A stretch of DNA of 64,000 nt, taken from NCBI RefSeq assembly GCF_020176715.1, contig NZ_JAIVMF010000011.1:92906-156905 (forward strand), given 5' to 3'. Each line of letters begins with the position of its first letter. Position 1 is the first letter of the stretch. Both the position numbers and the translations under genes were made by a program. Of this stretch, positions 9,004-16,159 are shown piece by piece. Source of the DNA: Stappia stellulata. Its GTDB lineage: Bacteria; Pseudomonadota; Alphaproteobacteria; Rhizobiales; Stappiaceae. Under the pieces are notes generated by a model. That model saw only the letters and a program-made list of their open reading frames with translations. It searched no databases and was not told the origin of the DNA.

Positions 9004-10871
9004 TCGGCCGCCGTCTCCCGCGCGTCCAGGGCCACCGTGTCGGCCTGTGCCGCCTGCAGCTCCAGACTGAAGACGGCACCGTTCTGCGCGTGGTTCTGCG
9101 CAAGCAGGCGGCCGCCGAAGTCCCGGATGATGTTGTAGGAGATCGAGAGCCCGAGGCCGAGGCCGCGACCCGGCGTCTTGGTGGTGAAGAAGGGATCGAA
9201 GATCTTGCCGATGGTCTCCTCGTCGATGCCGGGTCCGTGGTCGCGGATCTTCAGGCTCCAGCGGTCGCCAACCCGCGACAGGCCGACCTCGATCACCGGC
9301 CTCTCCTCATCCTCCATCGCGTCGAGCGCGTTGTTGAGCAAATTGACGATCACCTGCTGCAGCCGCACGTGGCCGCCGATCACCCAGGCGGGCTCGTCGG
9401 GCAGGTCGAGCCGCACGTCAACCCGCCCCGCCTCCAGCCGCCCCTGGAGAATGGCAAGCGCATCCTGCATCACCGGCACCAGCTCGACCGGACGGACCTT
9501 CTCCTGCGGCCGGCGGGCAAAATTCCGCAGATGCTTGGAAATCGACGCCATGCGGTCGGTCATGGCGGAGATGCGGCGGATGTTCTCGCGCGTTTCCTCC
9601 TCCCGTCCGCGTGCCAGGAACTGGATGGCGTTGTCGGCATAGGATTTGACCGCCGCAAGCGGCTGGTTGAACTCATGGCTGAGTGCTGCGGACATCTGCC
9701 CGAGCGCGGCGAGCTTGCCGGCCTGGATCAATTCGGTCTGGGTCTGGCGCAGGCGGTTTTCCGCGTCGCGGCGTTCGCGCACCTCCTCGACCAGCTTGTC
9801 GTTGGCCTGCTTGAGATCCAGCGTGCGTTCCGCGATCCGCGCCTCCAGCGTTTCCGTCGCCGCCCGCTGGACGGCAATCCGCTCCAGAAGCTGAGCCCGG
9901 CGCTGGAGATAGAAGGCGACGCCGAACCCGAGCAGCATGATCAAGAGCGCCAGGATCGACACGGCGCCAAGCGCCTGGGCATTCGCCCGCTCGGTCGGGG
10001 TCAGGATCGTGACGGCCCAGCCGGCGTCGTGGATCGGCAATGTGTTGGCGATGAACTCCCTGCCCTGCCCGTCGACCTCGATGGACAGCAGCGCCATGTC
10101 GCCGCGCAGCGGCGAGGCCGTGTTGGGCAGCAGCTCCATCCTGTCGACCGGATACTGGCGGATCGCCTCGATGCGCTCCCGCTCCCCGTCCGAGAGCGGC
10201 CGCACGGTGCGAAAGTGCCAGCGCGGATTGCTGGACATGAAAACGACACCGTTGAGATCCCTGACGATCACCCAGTGATCGCCGCCGCGCCAGGCCTCCT
10301 CGAAGGGCGCGACCAGGAATTTCACCGCGACGACCCCGATGATGCGCTGCCCGACCTCCACCGGAAACGCGTAGAAATAGCCGCGCTCGCCGGAGGTGGT
10401 GCCGAGCGCGAAAAAACGGCCGAGACCGCCCTCGACCGCCTGGGTGAAATAGGGCCGATAGCCGAAATTCCGTCCGACAAAGGAGAGTTCCTTGCGGTAG
10501 CTGCTGGCGGCGATGGTGAGGCCGGTCGTGTCCATCAGATAAACGTCTGAGGCTTTCAGGCGTTCCGCGGTCAGGCGCAATTCCTCGTTCACGCGCTGCA
10601 GCAGTTCGGTATCGTCCGGCGCCTGCAACGCCTGCGCCAGAACCGGGCGCTCGGCGATCAGGCCGGGCAGCGGCTCGTAGCGACGCAGCGCCCCGTTCAG
10701 CCCTTCCACCGTCAGGCGCAGCGTTTCCTTGCCCCTCAGCCCCGCCTGGATCTGGAAGAAGGCCTCCAGACGCGGAAAGGTGACGAGCGTGGCGACAACC
10801 GCCAGCGCCGCGAATGCCATCAGCGCCTTGCCGCCGGTAAAGCGGGTGGGTGTCGAGGTCCGGGTCTTCAT
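9000..10871 (-). CDS. dctB: DctB-like sensor histidine kinase
   Basis: A 623-residue membrane kinase. TM1 is at about residues 15-38. A periplasmic double-PAS sensor (about 40-295) carries the DctB-type ligand pattern RPYFTQAVEGGLGRFFALGT and the SGERGYFYAFPV strand. TM2 is at about 301-322, followed by a coiled-coil linker (325-385), then HisKA with His399 in LSHEFNQPLAAVKS and a HATPase with a GRGLGLGL G-box. DctB homologues sense C4-dicarboxylates; here the partner is a TAXI-TRAP system, so the ligand may differ. The start is the ATG at 10871, where TM1 sits correctly; its ribosome-binding site is weak and the longer frame to 11063 adds no recognisable sequence. Confidence 0.9.
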   Translation of the reverse strand: MKTRTSTPTRFTGGKALMAFAALAVVATLVTFPRLEAFFQIQAGLRGKETLRLTVEGLNGALRRYEPLPGLIAERPVLAQALQAPDDTELLQRVNEELRLTAERLKASDVYLMDTTGLTIAASSYRKELSFVGRNFGYRPYFTQAVEGGLGRFFALGTTSGERGYFYAFPVEVGQRIIGVVAVKFLVAPFEEAWRGGDHWVIVRDLNGVVFMSSNPRWHFRTVRPLSDGERERIEAIRQYPVDRMELLPNTASPLRGDMALLSIEVDGQGREFIANTLPIHDAGWAVTILTPTERANAQALGAVSILALLIMLLGFGVAFYLQRRAQLLERIAVQRAATETLEARIAERTLDLKQANDKLVEEVRERRDAENRLRQTQTELIQAGKLAALGQMSAALSHEFNQPLAAVKSYADNAIQFLARGREEETRENIRRISAMTDRMASISKHLRNFARRPQEKVRPVELVPVMQDALAILQGRLEAGRVDVRLDLPDEPAWVIGGHVRLQQVIVNLLNNALDAMEDEERPVIEVGLSRVGDRWSLKIRDHGPGIDEETIGKIFDPFFTTKTPGRGLGLGLSISYNIIRDFGGRLLAQNHAQNGAVFSLELQAAQADTVALDARETAAE

Positions 10872-11074
10872 GCGATGCAGTATGCCGGGCCGCGTCGACA
10901 ACGTCGACGTCGCTTTGCCGCTGCGCAAACTCGCACACAACAAACCGTGTTCTCGTTCGACCTGTGCTTGAGATCTGCGCAGGGAGCACGAGCCGGCTGC
11001 GACGGATCGTGTCGGAGGTCTGCAGCGATCCCCGATAAGGGGATTGCCGCGAAACCGCGGCAACCGGACCGGCC

Positions 11075-12226
11075 CTACCAGGCCGCCTCATAGATCCGGA
11101 GCGCGTCGGCCCGGGTCACCTCCCGGGGATTGTTGACCAGAAGACGGGTCTGGTTCATTGCGTCCGACGCCATGTCGGCCAGCGCCTCGCGGCCAATGCC
11201 GACATCCCGCAGGCGCGCCGGCAAGCCGCAGCGTCCGGCAAGCGCGGCGAGGCTGTCGCAGAAGGCGGCCGCGCAATTCCCGACGCCGCCCAGGTCGGGA
11301 AACAGGATCGGCGCGATCTCCTCATACCCTCCGGGCGCGGTTTCAATATTGAAGCGCAGGACATGCGGCAGCACCAGCGCGTTCGACAGCCCGTGCGGCA
11401 CCTTGAAGCGTCCGCCGATGGGATAGGCCAGCGCATGGACGGCGGCGACCGGCGAATTGGCGAAGGCCTGCCCGGCCAGAAGCGAGCCCAGCAGCATGTC
11501 GGAGCGTGCGGACATGTCGTCAGGCGTCGTCACCGCCCGCTCCAGCGCGCCTCCCATCAACCGCAGCGCCTCGCAGGCAAGCGCCCGCGACACCGGATTG
11601 TTGTTGGCGCTTTTCGAGCAATAGGCCTCGATGGCATGCACCATCGCGTCGACGCCGGTTGCGGCCGTGACATGGGCGGGAAGGCCGCGCGTGGTCTCCG
11701 GATCGAGGATCGCCAGATCGGGCAGGAGGACCGGGCTGACGACGCCCGACTTCTCGTTTTCGCCGGTGGTGACGATGGCAATCGGCGTCACCTCGGAGCC
11801 GGTTCCGGCCGTGGTGGGAACAACGACGAGTGGAAGGCGGCCGGCCGGCAACTGGCCGATGCCGTAGCTCTTGCGCAGATCGGCCCCGCTTTGCGCCAGG
11901 GCGGCGGCGAGCTTGGCGACATCCAGAGACGACCCTCCGCCAAGGCCAAGAACACCCGTTGCCGAGACCTCCAGCATCCGGTCGCGCGCGGCCAGGACCA
12001 CGCTCTCGGACGGATCGGCGGTCACCTCGTGAAACAGATGCACCTCGGCGCCGGCCTTTCGCAGGGCGCGCTCCGCCCTCCCCGGCATGTCGGTCGCAAG
12101 CATTCCAGGGTCCGTGACAATGACGATGCGCGCGCCAAGCAAGGGCGCAGCAAAAGCGTCCAGCCTGTCGAGCAGGCCGGAACCGAAGCGGATCGAACGG
12201 GTGGTGTCGAAGCTAAAGGGCATCAT
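11075..12226 (-). CDS. Iron-containing alcohol dehydrogenase
   Basis: A 383-residue group III (Fe) alcohol dehydrogenase. The start is the first of two adjacent ATGs (12226) behind GGAGG. An N-terminal Rossmann half has the GLGGGSSLDVAK nucleotide-binding turn near residue 95 and PTTAGTGSEVTP near residue 135. The C-terminal helical half has the metal ligands in GVDAMVHAIEAY and in ALAYPIGGRFKVPHG. It oxidises or reduces an unknown alcohol/aldehyde with NAD(P). It lies on the same strand 203 bp upstream of the dctB-like gene and may have its own promoter. The 83 residues that could be added upstream (to 12475) show no family similarity. Confidence 0.9.
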   Translation of the reverse strand: MMPFSFDTTRSIRFGSGLLDRLDAFAAPLLGARIVIVTDPGMLATDMPGRAERALRKAGAEVHLFHEVTADPSESVVLAARDRMLEVSATGVLGLGGGSSLDVAKLAAALAQSGADLRKSYGIGQLPAGRLPLVVVPTTAGTGSEVTPIAIVTTGENEKSGVVSPVLLPDLAILDPETTRGLPAHVTAATGVDAMVHAIEAYCSKSANNNPVSRALACEALRLMGGALERAVTTPDDMSARSDMLLGSLLAGQAFANSPVAAVHALAYPIGGRFKVPHGLSNALVLPHVLRFNIETAPGGYEEIAPILFPDLGGVGNCAAAFCDSLAALAGRCGLPARLRDVGIGREALADMASDAMNQTRLLVNNPREVTRADALRIYEAAW

Positions 12227-12594
12227 CTGGTCGGCCTCCGGGGTCTCTTGCAGCGTCTGCGGATCGTGGAGCCGCGGCAACCGCGCCGTGACACCGGCAT
12301 CGCGCTCCTCGACATCGATCCGCAGGTCTCGGGCGAAGATATCGCGGACTTGCGCATATCCGTAAAGCACCACGGCACAGCTGGCGCCAAGCGCCGGAAA
12401 ATCATCGGCGTCCGGCGTCACACCGGACGCACGGTCGCGCGCGAACCGCATCGGCTCGCCCGGCGCCCGGTTCATGCCCGCGGCTTTGCCACGTCGTTGA
12501 GGTTGATGCCGTTCATCCCGCCCGGCTCATGAGGGTGACGGGGTTTCATGGCTCCTTCCCGGCAAACCGGTCAAAACGACGCTCCCTGGCGCGT
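12227..12594. other. Intergenic stretch without a recognisable gene
   Basis: This 368-bp stretch lies between the alcohol dehydrogenase start and the IS remnant. It contains the GGAGG site of the dehydrogenase and presumably its promoter. It is open in several frames, as is usual at this GC, but none resembles a protein I know. Confidence 0.4.
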
Positions 12595-13200
12595 CAGCCC
12601 CCAGTCCACTCGACCAAGAGAACGGCCGGTTCAAGGCACCGGCGCCGGACGGGCTCCGGGTTTCGGACGTCACATCTGTGGCCACTTGGCAGGGCTTCAT
12701 CTCTGTCGCCGCGCGCCATCGGCCACGAACCAGTGGCGCCTGCCACGGCTGGCTCATCGACGCGCTTGCCCGGCGTATCATCGGCTGGCGTGTCAGCCGG
12801 ACAGCGCCTGCGACCTTTGTCCTCGATGCCCTGGAGCAAGCGCTTCATGATCGGCGTCCCGCTCATGATTGCGGGCCCCGGCACCATTCTGACAGGGGCG
12901 TCCAATGGGTGTCGGTCAGGTACTCGGAGCGGCTGGCCGAGGCCGCAGGCAAGCCTTGCGCCGCAAGTGTCGGCGACAACTACGACAATGCTCTCGCCGA
13001 AACGATCAACCGGCTATACAAGGCCGAAATCATTCATCGGCCCGGACCTTGGCGAAGCTTTGAAACCGGTGAATTCGCCACACTCGACGGGGCGACCGGC
13101 TCAATCGCAGGCGCTTGCTGGGGCTTGTGGGAAACTTCCCTCCGGCTGAAGCGGAGGAACAATATACCACCCCGTGTCAAACGAACGCGCCCACATAACT
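12595..13200 (+). pseudogene. Decayed IS3-family transposase (OrfB, DDE integrase core) fragment
   Basis: Translated frames match the C-terminal half of an IS3-group OrfB: VSDVTSVATWQGF (first Asp), LARRIIGWRVSRTA, VLDALEQALHDRRP, HHSDRGVQWVSVRYSERL (second Asp), VGDNYDNALAETI (Glu) and YKAEIIHRPGPWRSFE. No start or N-terminal half exists. Compared with family members there is an extra segment of about 14 residues after FISVA. The frame then breaks near 13090; the match resumes in another frame (RRRLLGLVGNFPPAEAEEQY), ending with TAA near 13199. No terminal inverted repeats were found. It is not functional and is a footprint of past insertion next to tRNA-Thr. Confidence 0.8.
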
Positions 13201-13266
13201 CAACCCAAACAGCCGCCGCCAAACCTGGCACGGTTCAAAAATTAATGGGGCGATCTGGCGAAGAAC

Positions 13267-13341
<75 letters not shown>

Positions 13342-13799
13342 GATGGACGCGGGTGTAAGTGCAAAGAACCTAGCAGTCAAGCCGGTTTGACGCGGCTTCT
13401 GTGGGAAATCGGGATTTTCGCGGCGCGCGCATTCGCATCGGTTTGCGCAGGCGCCTGGGCCGCGGCTCGCACAGCTCCAGCCCGGGTTTTGTCGCAGGCT
13501 GCGCAGCCGAAAATGCGGCCTCGCCGCGCGACCGGACGCATGGACGCCGAAGCGTGGCCATTGGCCGGAGCCCGGGCGCAGTTTCATGCCACCCGGAGAC
13601 GGCACAGCCCCAGTAAAGATCCCCGCAAGACGGTTTTGCCGCTGCGCCGGCGGACTTGCGCCAGGACGCTGTTTCCGGCACATGCTGTTCATGTCGTGAC
13701 CACGGGCGGGCGGTGCTTTTTCATGGGCGCAAAACCGCCTGCGGCCGGCCTCGCCGGATCCGCGCACCGCAACGTTCAGGCGCCAGGAGTACCTCAGAC
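13342..13799. other. Intergenic stretch, nothing recognised
   Basis: These 458 bp upstream of tRNA-Thr (its promoter side) and of the small gene at 13800 contain only compositionally driven open frames with no recognisable protein. The tRNA promoter is presumably within the first ~60 bp. Confidence 0.4.
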
Positions 13800-14048
13800 A
13801 TGAGCACATCCAACGAAAGACCGGAGCGTCCGACGGGCGCGGATCACTCGGCCTTCGAGGCAGCGCCCGCCGGCACCGACCGCAGCGCGGCACCGGACGA
13901 CGCATCGCACCCGGCGGATCCCTCCGCGCGGGAGAGCGCGCCCGCCGCACCGGCGAAGACCCGCGACACCCGCGAGGAGCGGCTTGTCGCCGCGCTTCGC
14001 GCCAATCTGCGCAAGCGCAAGGCCGCCGCGCGGCCACGCTCGCAATAG
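13800..14048 (+). CDS. Small conserved-type hypothetical protein
   Basis: An 82-residue protein starting at the ATG at 13800 behind AGGAG. The first 55 residues are Ala/Pro/Ser/Glu-rich and probably disordered. The last ~25 (EERLVAALRANLRKRKAAAR) form a basic amphipathic helix of a kind I recall from short uncharacterised Rhizobiales proteins. No signal peptide or membrane segment. Function unknown; the basic helix might bind nucleic acid or protein. The ribosome-binding site and the patterned C-terminus argue it is real. Confidence 0.6.
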   Translation: MSTSNERPERPTGADHSAFEAAPAGTDRSAAPDDASHPADPSARESAPAAPAKTRDTREERLVAALRANLRKRKAAARPRSQ

Positions 14049-14182
14049 GCTTCCGGGCCGGCGCGCGCGACCAGCACCGTCCGGGCGCCCCCGGCGCCGA
14101 AAGGGCACGGGATCCGGTCGGCGAGGCCCGCCCGCGACGCAAGCGCCGCCCCATGGCGGGCCTGCACAAGGCGGCATCGGTT

Positions 14183-14662
14183 TCAGTCGACATAGACGAT
14201 ATAGTAGGTCGAGGCCGCAATCGTCATGTCGAGAAACACCATCCGCCGGATCGATGCCATCATCGACGCGCGTTCGGCCGCCGGCAGGACCGCGGACTGC
14301 AGCCTCTTCTCGAAGGCATTGAGAAACCATCCGTAGGAGGCGATGTAGTCGGTCATCGTCACCCCGTAGCGGTGATGCTTCACCGCGATCGATCGCGCAT
14401 GCGAGCGGTAGACGTCATCCAGCACGCCTGAAAACAGCAGCGCCCAATAGCTCTCCTGCTTGCCCTTGAGGCCCTCGACATCGATCTCCTTCAGCCGCCA
14501 CTTCTCGTCGGACATGATGCGATTGTCATAGAATTCGTTGAGGATTGAAGGAATTAGCGGCGACAAGATCCGCCATGCATGCCTGATATTGTCCAGGTCG
14601 GCACTCGAGAGTTCGATGAATTCAGCCAGGTCATGGATCTTCGCCCAGTTTTCAGCCTGCAT
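14183..14662 (-). CDS. Protoglobin (globin-coupled-sensor type) single-domain protein
   Basis: A 159-residue cytosolic heme protein. The sequence follows the globin-sensor/protoglobin fold: LAEFIELSSADLDNIRHAW, ILNEFYDNRI, the KGKQESYWALLFSG segment, and the proximal-His region SIAVKHHRYGVTMTDYI (His96, or the adjacent His97). There is no output domain, so it may be an O2/NO-binding or NO-detoxifying protein rather than a complete sensor. The start is the ATG at 14662; the alternative TTG at 14680 lacks a better ribosome site. It is transcribed divergently from the NsrR-like regulator across a 213-bp AT-rich region with candidate operators, suggesting NO control. Confidence 0.82.
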   Translation of the reverse strand: MQAENWAKIHDLAEFIELSSADLDNIRHAWRILSPLIPSILNEFYDNRIMSDEKWRLKEIDVEGLKGKQESYWALLFSGVLDDVYRSHARSIAVKHHRYGVTMTDYIASYGWFLNAFEKRLQSAVLPAAERASMMASIRRMVFLDMTIAASTYYIVYVD

Positions 14663-14734
14663 GCTGCACCCCCGACCCAAAATTCACTTTTCTCTATCTA
14701 ATAATCGTCCTAAATCACATTTCTTTGCTGTTCA

Positions 14735-14751
14735 AGTATTTTTGAAATACT
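14735..14751. promoter_or_regulatory. Palindrome in the protoglobin/NsrR intergenic region
   Basis: AGTATTT-TTG-AAATACT is a perfect 7-bp inverted repeat with a 3-nt spacer. It overlaps a second one, TTCAA-GTATTT-TTGAA (14731-14746). The arms share the ATTT..AAAT centre of NsrR-type operators, but the spacing is not canonical. Candidate binding site for the divergent Rrf2 regulator. Confidence 0.4.
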
Positions 14752-14755
14752 CAAT

Positions 14756-14769
14756 TTGCTTTTACGCAA
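14756..14769. promoter_or_regulatory. FNR/NnrR-type site TTGCTTTTACGCAA
   Basis: TTG-N8-CAA with TTGC and CGCAA half-sites resembles sites of NO-responsive Crp/Fnr regulators (NnrR/DNR class). It lies about 107 bp from the NsrR-like start and 94 bp from the protoglobin start. It is extended to ATTTGC/GCAAAT by flanking bases. Confidence 0.4.
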
Positions 14770-14875
14770 ATGCAAAATGCACTTCCTAGATATATGATTT
14801 TTCATGGAAATTGATTTCTTGTTTGTATTACCTTACGATTCAAAAAAAAGCGAAAATTCCAAAAAGGGAATAGAC

Positions 14876-15343
14876 ATGCGCCTTACGAACCGGACCGATA
14901 TCGCGGTTCGAACGCTTATGTACTTGGCTATTCATGGCGACAGAATTGTGCCGATCGATGAAATCGTCGAGAAAAGCGCAAGTCATCGCTCCCAGGTCGT
15001 CGCGGCTGTGCAGAAGCTGCGCAAGACCGGCTACATAAGATCGACGGTGGGACGCAGTGGCGGGGTCGCGCTGGATCGGGATCCGGCCGAAATTCGCATT
15101 TCTTCCATTGTCAAACTTATTGAGCCGGACTTTTTCCTTACGGAATGCCACGAGAAGGACTGTGCCGCGCGCTGCACCTTCTACACAGCCTGCCAGTTGC
15201 GCAGCGCGCTGGACGGTGCCCTGGAGGCGTTTTTCGCGGCGCTGTCGCGGGTCACCCTTGCCGATCTCGTCGACAACAAGACCGACTTGCTGTCCGCAAT
15301 CGCCGAGAGCCGCGCCCGAAATTCCCCAGAGTTGACACGGTAG
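14876..15343 (+). CDS. nsrR: Rrf2-family Fe-S transcriptional regulator, NsrR-like
   Basis: 155 residues. The N-terminal winged helix begins MRLTNRTDIAVRTLMYLA, with Asp8 where NsrR proteins place a non-cysteine cluster ligand. The recognition region is SHRSQVVAAVQKLRKTGYI, followed by the GRSGGVALDRDP wing. The cluster loop has four cysteines (91, 96, 100, 106) in FFLTECHEKDC..C.....C. Known NsrR/RirA proteins use three, so the exact ligands are unclear. The start ATG has an AAGGGA site; the longer frame to 14804 has no family match. It probably represses the divergent protoglobin gene until NO (or iron loss) damages the cluster. RirA-like iron sensing is the alternative. Confidence 0.78.
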   Translation: MRLTNRTDIAVRTLMYLAIHGDRIVPIDEIVEKSASHRSQVVAAVQKLRKTGYIRSTVGRSGGVALDRDPAEIRISSIVKLIEPDFFLTECHEKDCAARCTFYTACQLRSALDGALEAFFAALSRVTLADLVDNKTDLLSAIAESRARNSPELTR

Positions 15344-15360
15344 TTCAGGACGCAGGCCCG

Positions 15361-15861
15361 TCAGGCTGCCTGCCCGCCTTCCCCGTTTTCCATGCTTTGC
15401 CAGATTTTCTGGCGGTTGCGGATCTCGCGCGGAGCGGGACCGAAATAGCTCGGCGTCTTGACGAAGTCGCGCGGCTGCATGATCACCGAATTGACCCGCT
15501 GGTAGAGCGCCTTGGCGGAAATCGGCTTGGACAAAAGCTCGTGCACGCCGAGCCGGCGCGCCTCGATGATACGGCTGCGCTCGGTGTGGCCGGTAACCAT
15601 GATGATCGGGATATAGGCGAAGGGATTGTGCGGATTGCGGATCATGCGGACCATGTCGGCGCCGTCGAGGATCGGCATGACCCAGTCGAGGATCAGGATA
15701 TCCGGGTTCGCGCGTTCCATCGCCTCAAGCCCGGACGCGCCGTCCTCCGCCTCGACGATGCGACGCGCGCCGAACCCTTGCAGCATGGTGCGCAGGATCG
15801 TGCGCATATACGCACTGTCTTCGACGAGAAGAAACGTCAGGGATGCAAGATCTAGCGACAC
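15361..15861 (-). CDS. CheY-like single-receiver response regulator with C-terminal extension
   Basis: A 166-residue receiver protein: acidic pair Glu14/Asp15 in LLVEDSAYMR, phosphoacceptor Asp59 in LILDWVMPILDG, Thr near residue 90 (MVTGHTE) and the conserved LLSKPIS lysine. After residue 125 there is a ~40-residue tail with RDFVKTPSYFGPAPR; an RDxxxTxxYFGPxRR-like tail is common in alphaproteobacterial CheY-like proteins of unknown partner. No output domain. It is convergent with the NsrR-like gene. The partner kinase is not evident nearby, so it may signal by protein contact. Confidence 0.85.
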   Translation of the reverse strand: MSLDLASLTFLLVEDSAYMRTILRTMLQGFGARRIVEAEDGASGLEAMERANPDILILDWVMPILDGADMVRMIRNPHNPFAYIPIIMVTGHTERSRIIEARRLGVHELLSKPISAKALYQRVNSVIMQPRDFVKTPSYFGPAPREIRNRQKIWQSMENGEGGQAA

Positions 15862-15943
15862 GCGGAAACCTCCAGTCCGCCCCCTTATGACATGCGAAAT
15901 CTGAAATAACGGTTATCCCCGCGCCACAACCGGAAAAACGAAG

Positions 15944-16159
15944 TCAGCGCCCGGCGGGACGCTTTTCGCGCGTCTCGGGACCAGCCGCGCGCGTCACCGG
16001 CGGGTCGGTCTGGTCGGGCAGATCGTCGTCCTGCAGGATGCGATACTTGGCGCCTTCCAGATCGTCGTATTGCCCGGCCTTGAGCGACCACAGGAAACCG
16101 GCAAGGCCGAGCAACCCGAGCACCAGGGCGACCGGAATGAGATAGATCAGGACGTCCAT
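15944..16159 (-). CDS. ccoS: cbb3-type cytochrome oxidase assembly protein CcoS
   Basis: 71 residues. A single N-terminal membrane helix (MDVLIYLIPVALVLGLLGLAGFLW) is followed by the CcoS signature WSLKAGQYDDLEGAKYRIL and a short Pro/Asp-rich tail. CcoS is needed to load cofactors into CcoN. Its ATG shares one base with the ccoI stop (TGATG at 16157-16161), so it is the last, coupled gene of ccoGHIS. A longer frame to 16345 is antisense noise. Confidence 0.93.
   Translation of the reverse strand: MDVLIYLIPVALVLGLLGLAGFLWSLKAGQYDDLEGAKYRILQDDDLPDQTDPPVTRAAGPETREKRPAGR

Noticed and set aside
12227..12475. 83-residue N-terminal extension of the iron alcohol dehydrogenase
   Set aside because: Family members start near MPFSF, GGAGG precedes the ATG pair at 12226, and the extension has no similarity I can see.
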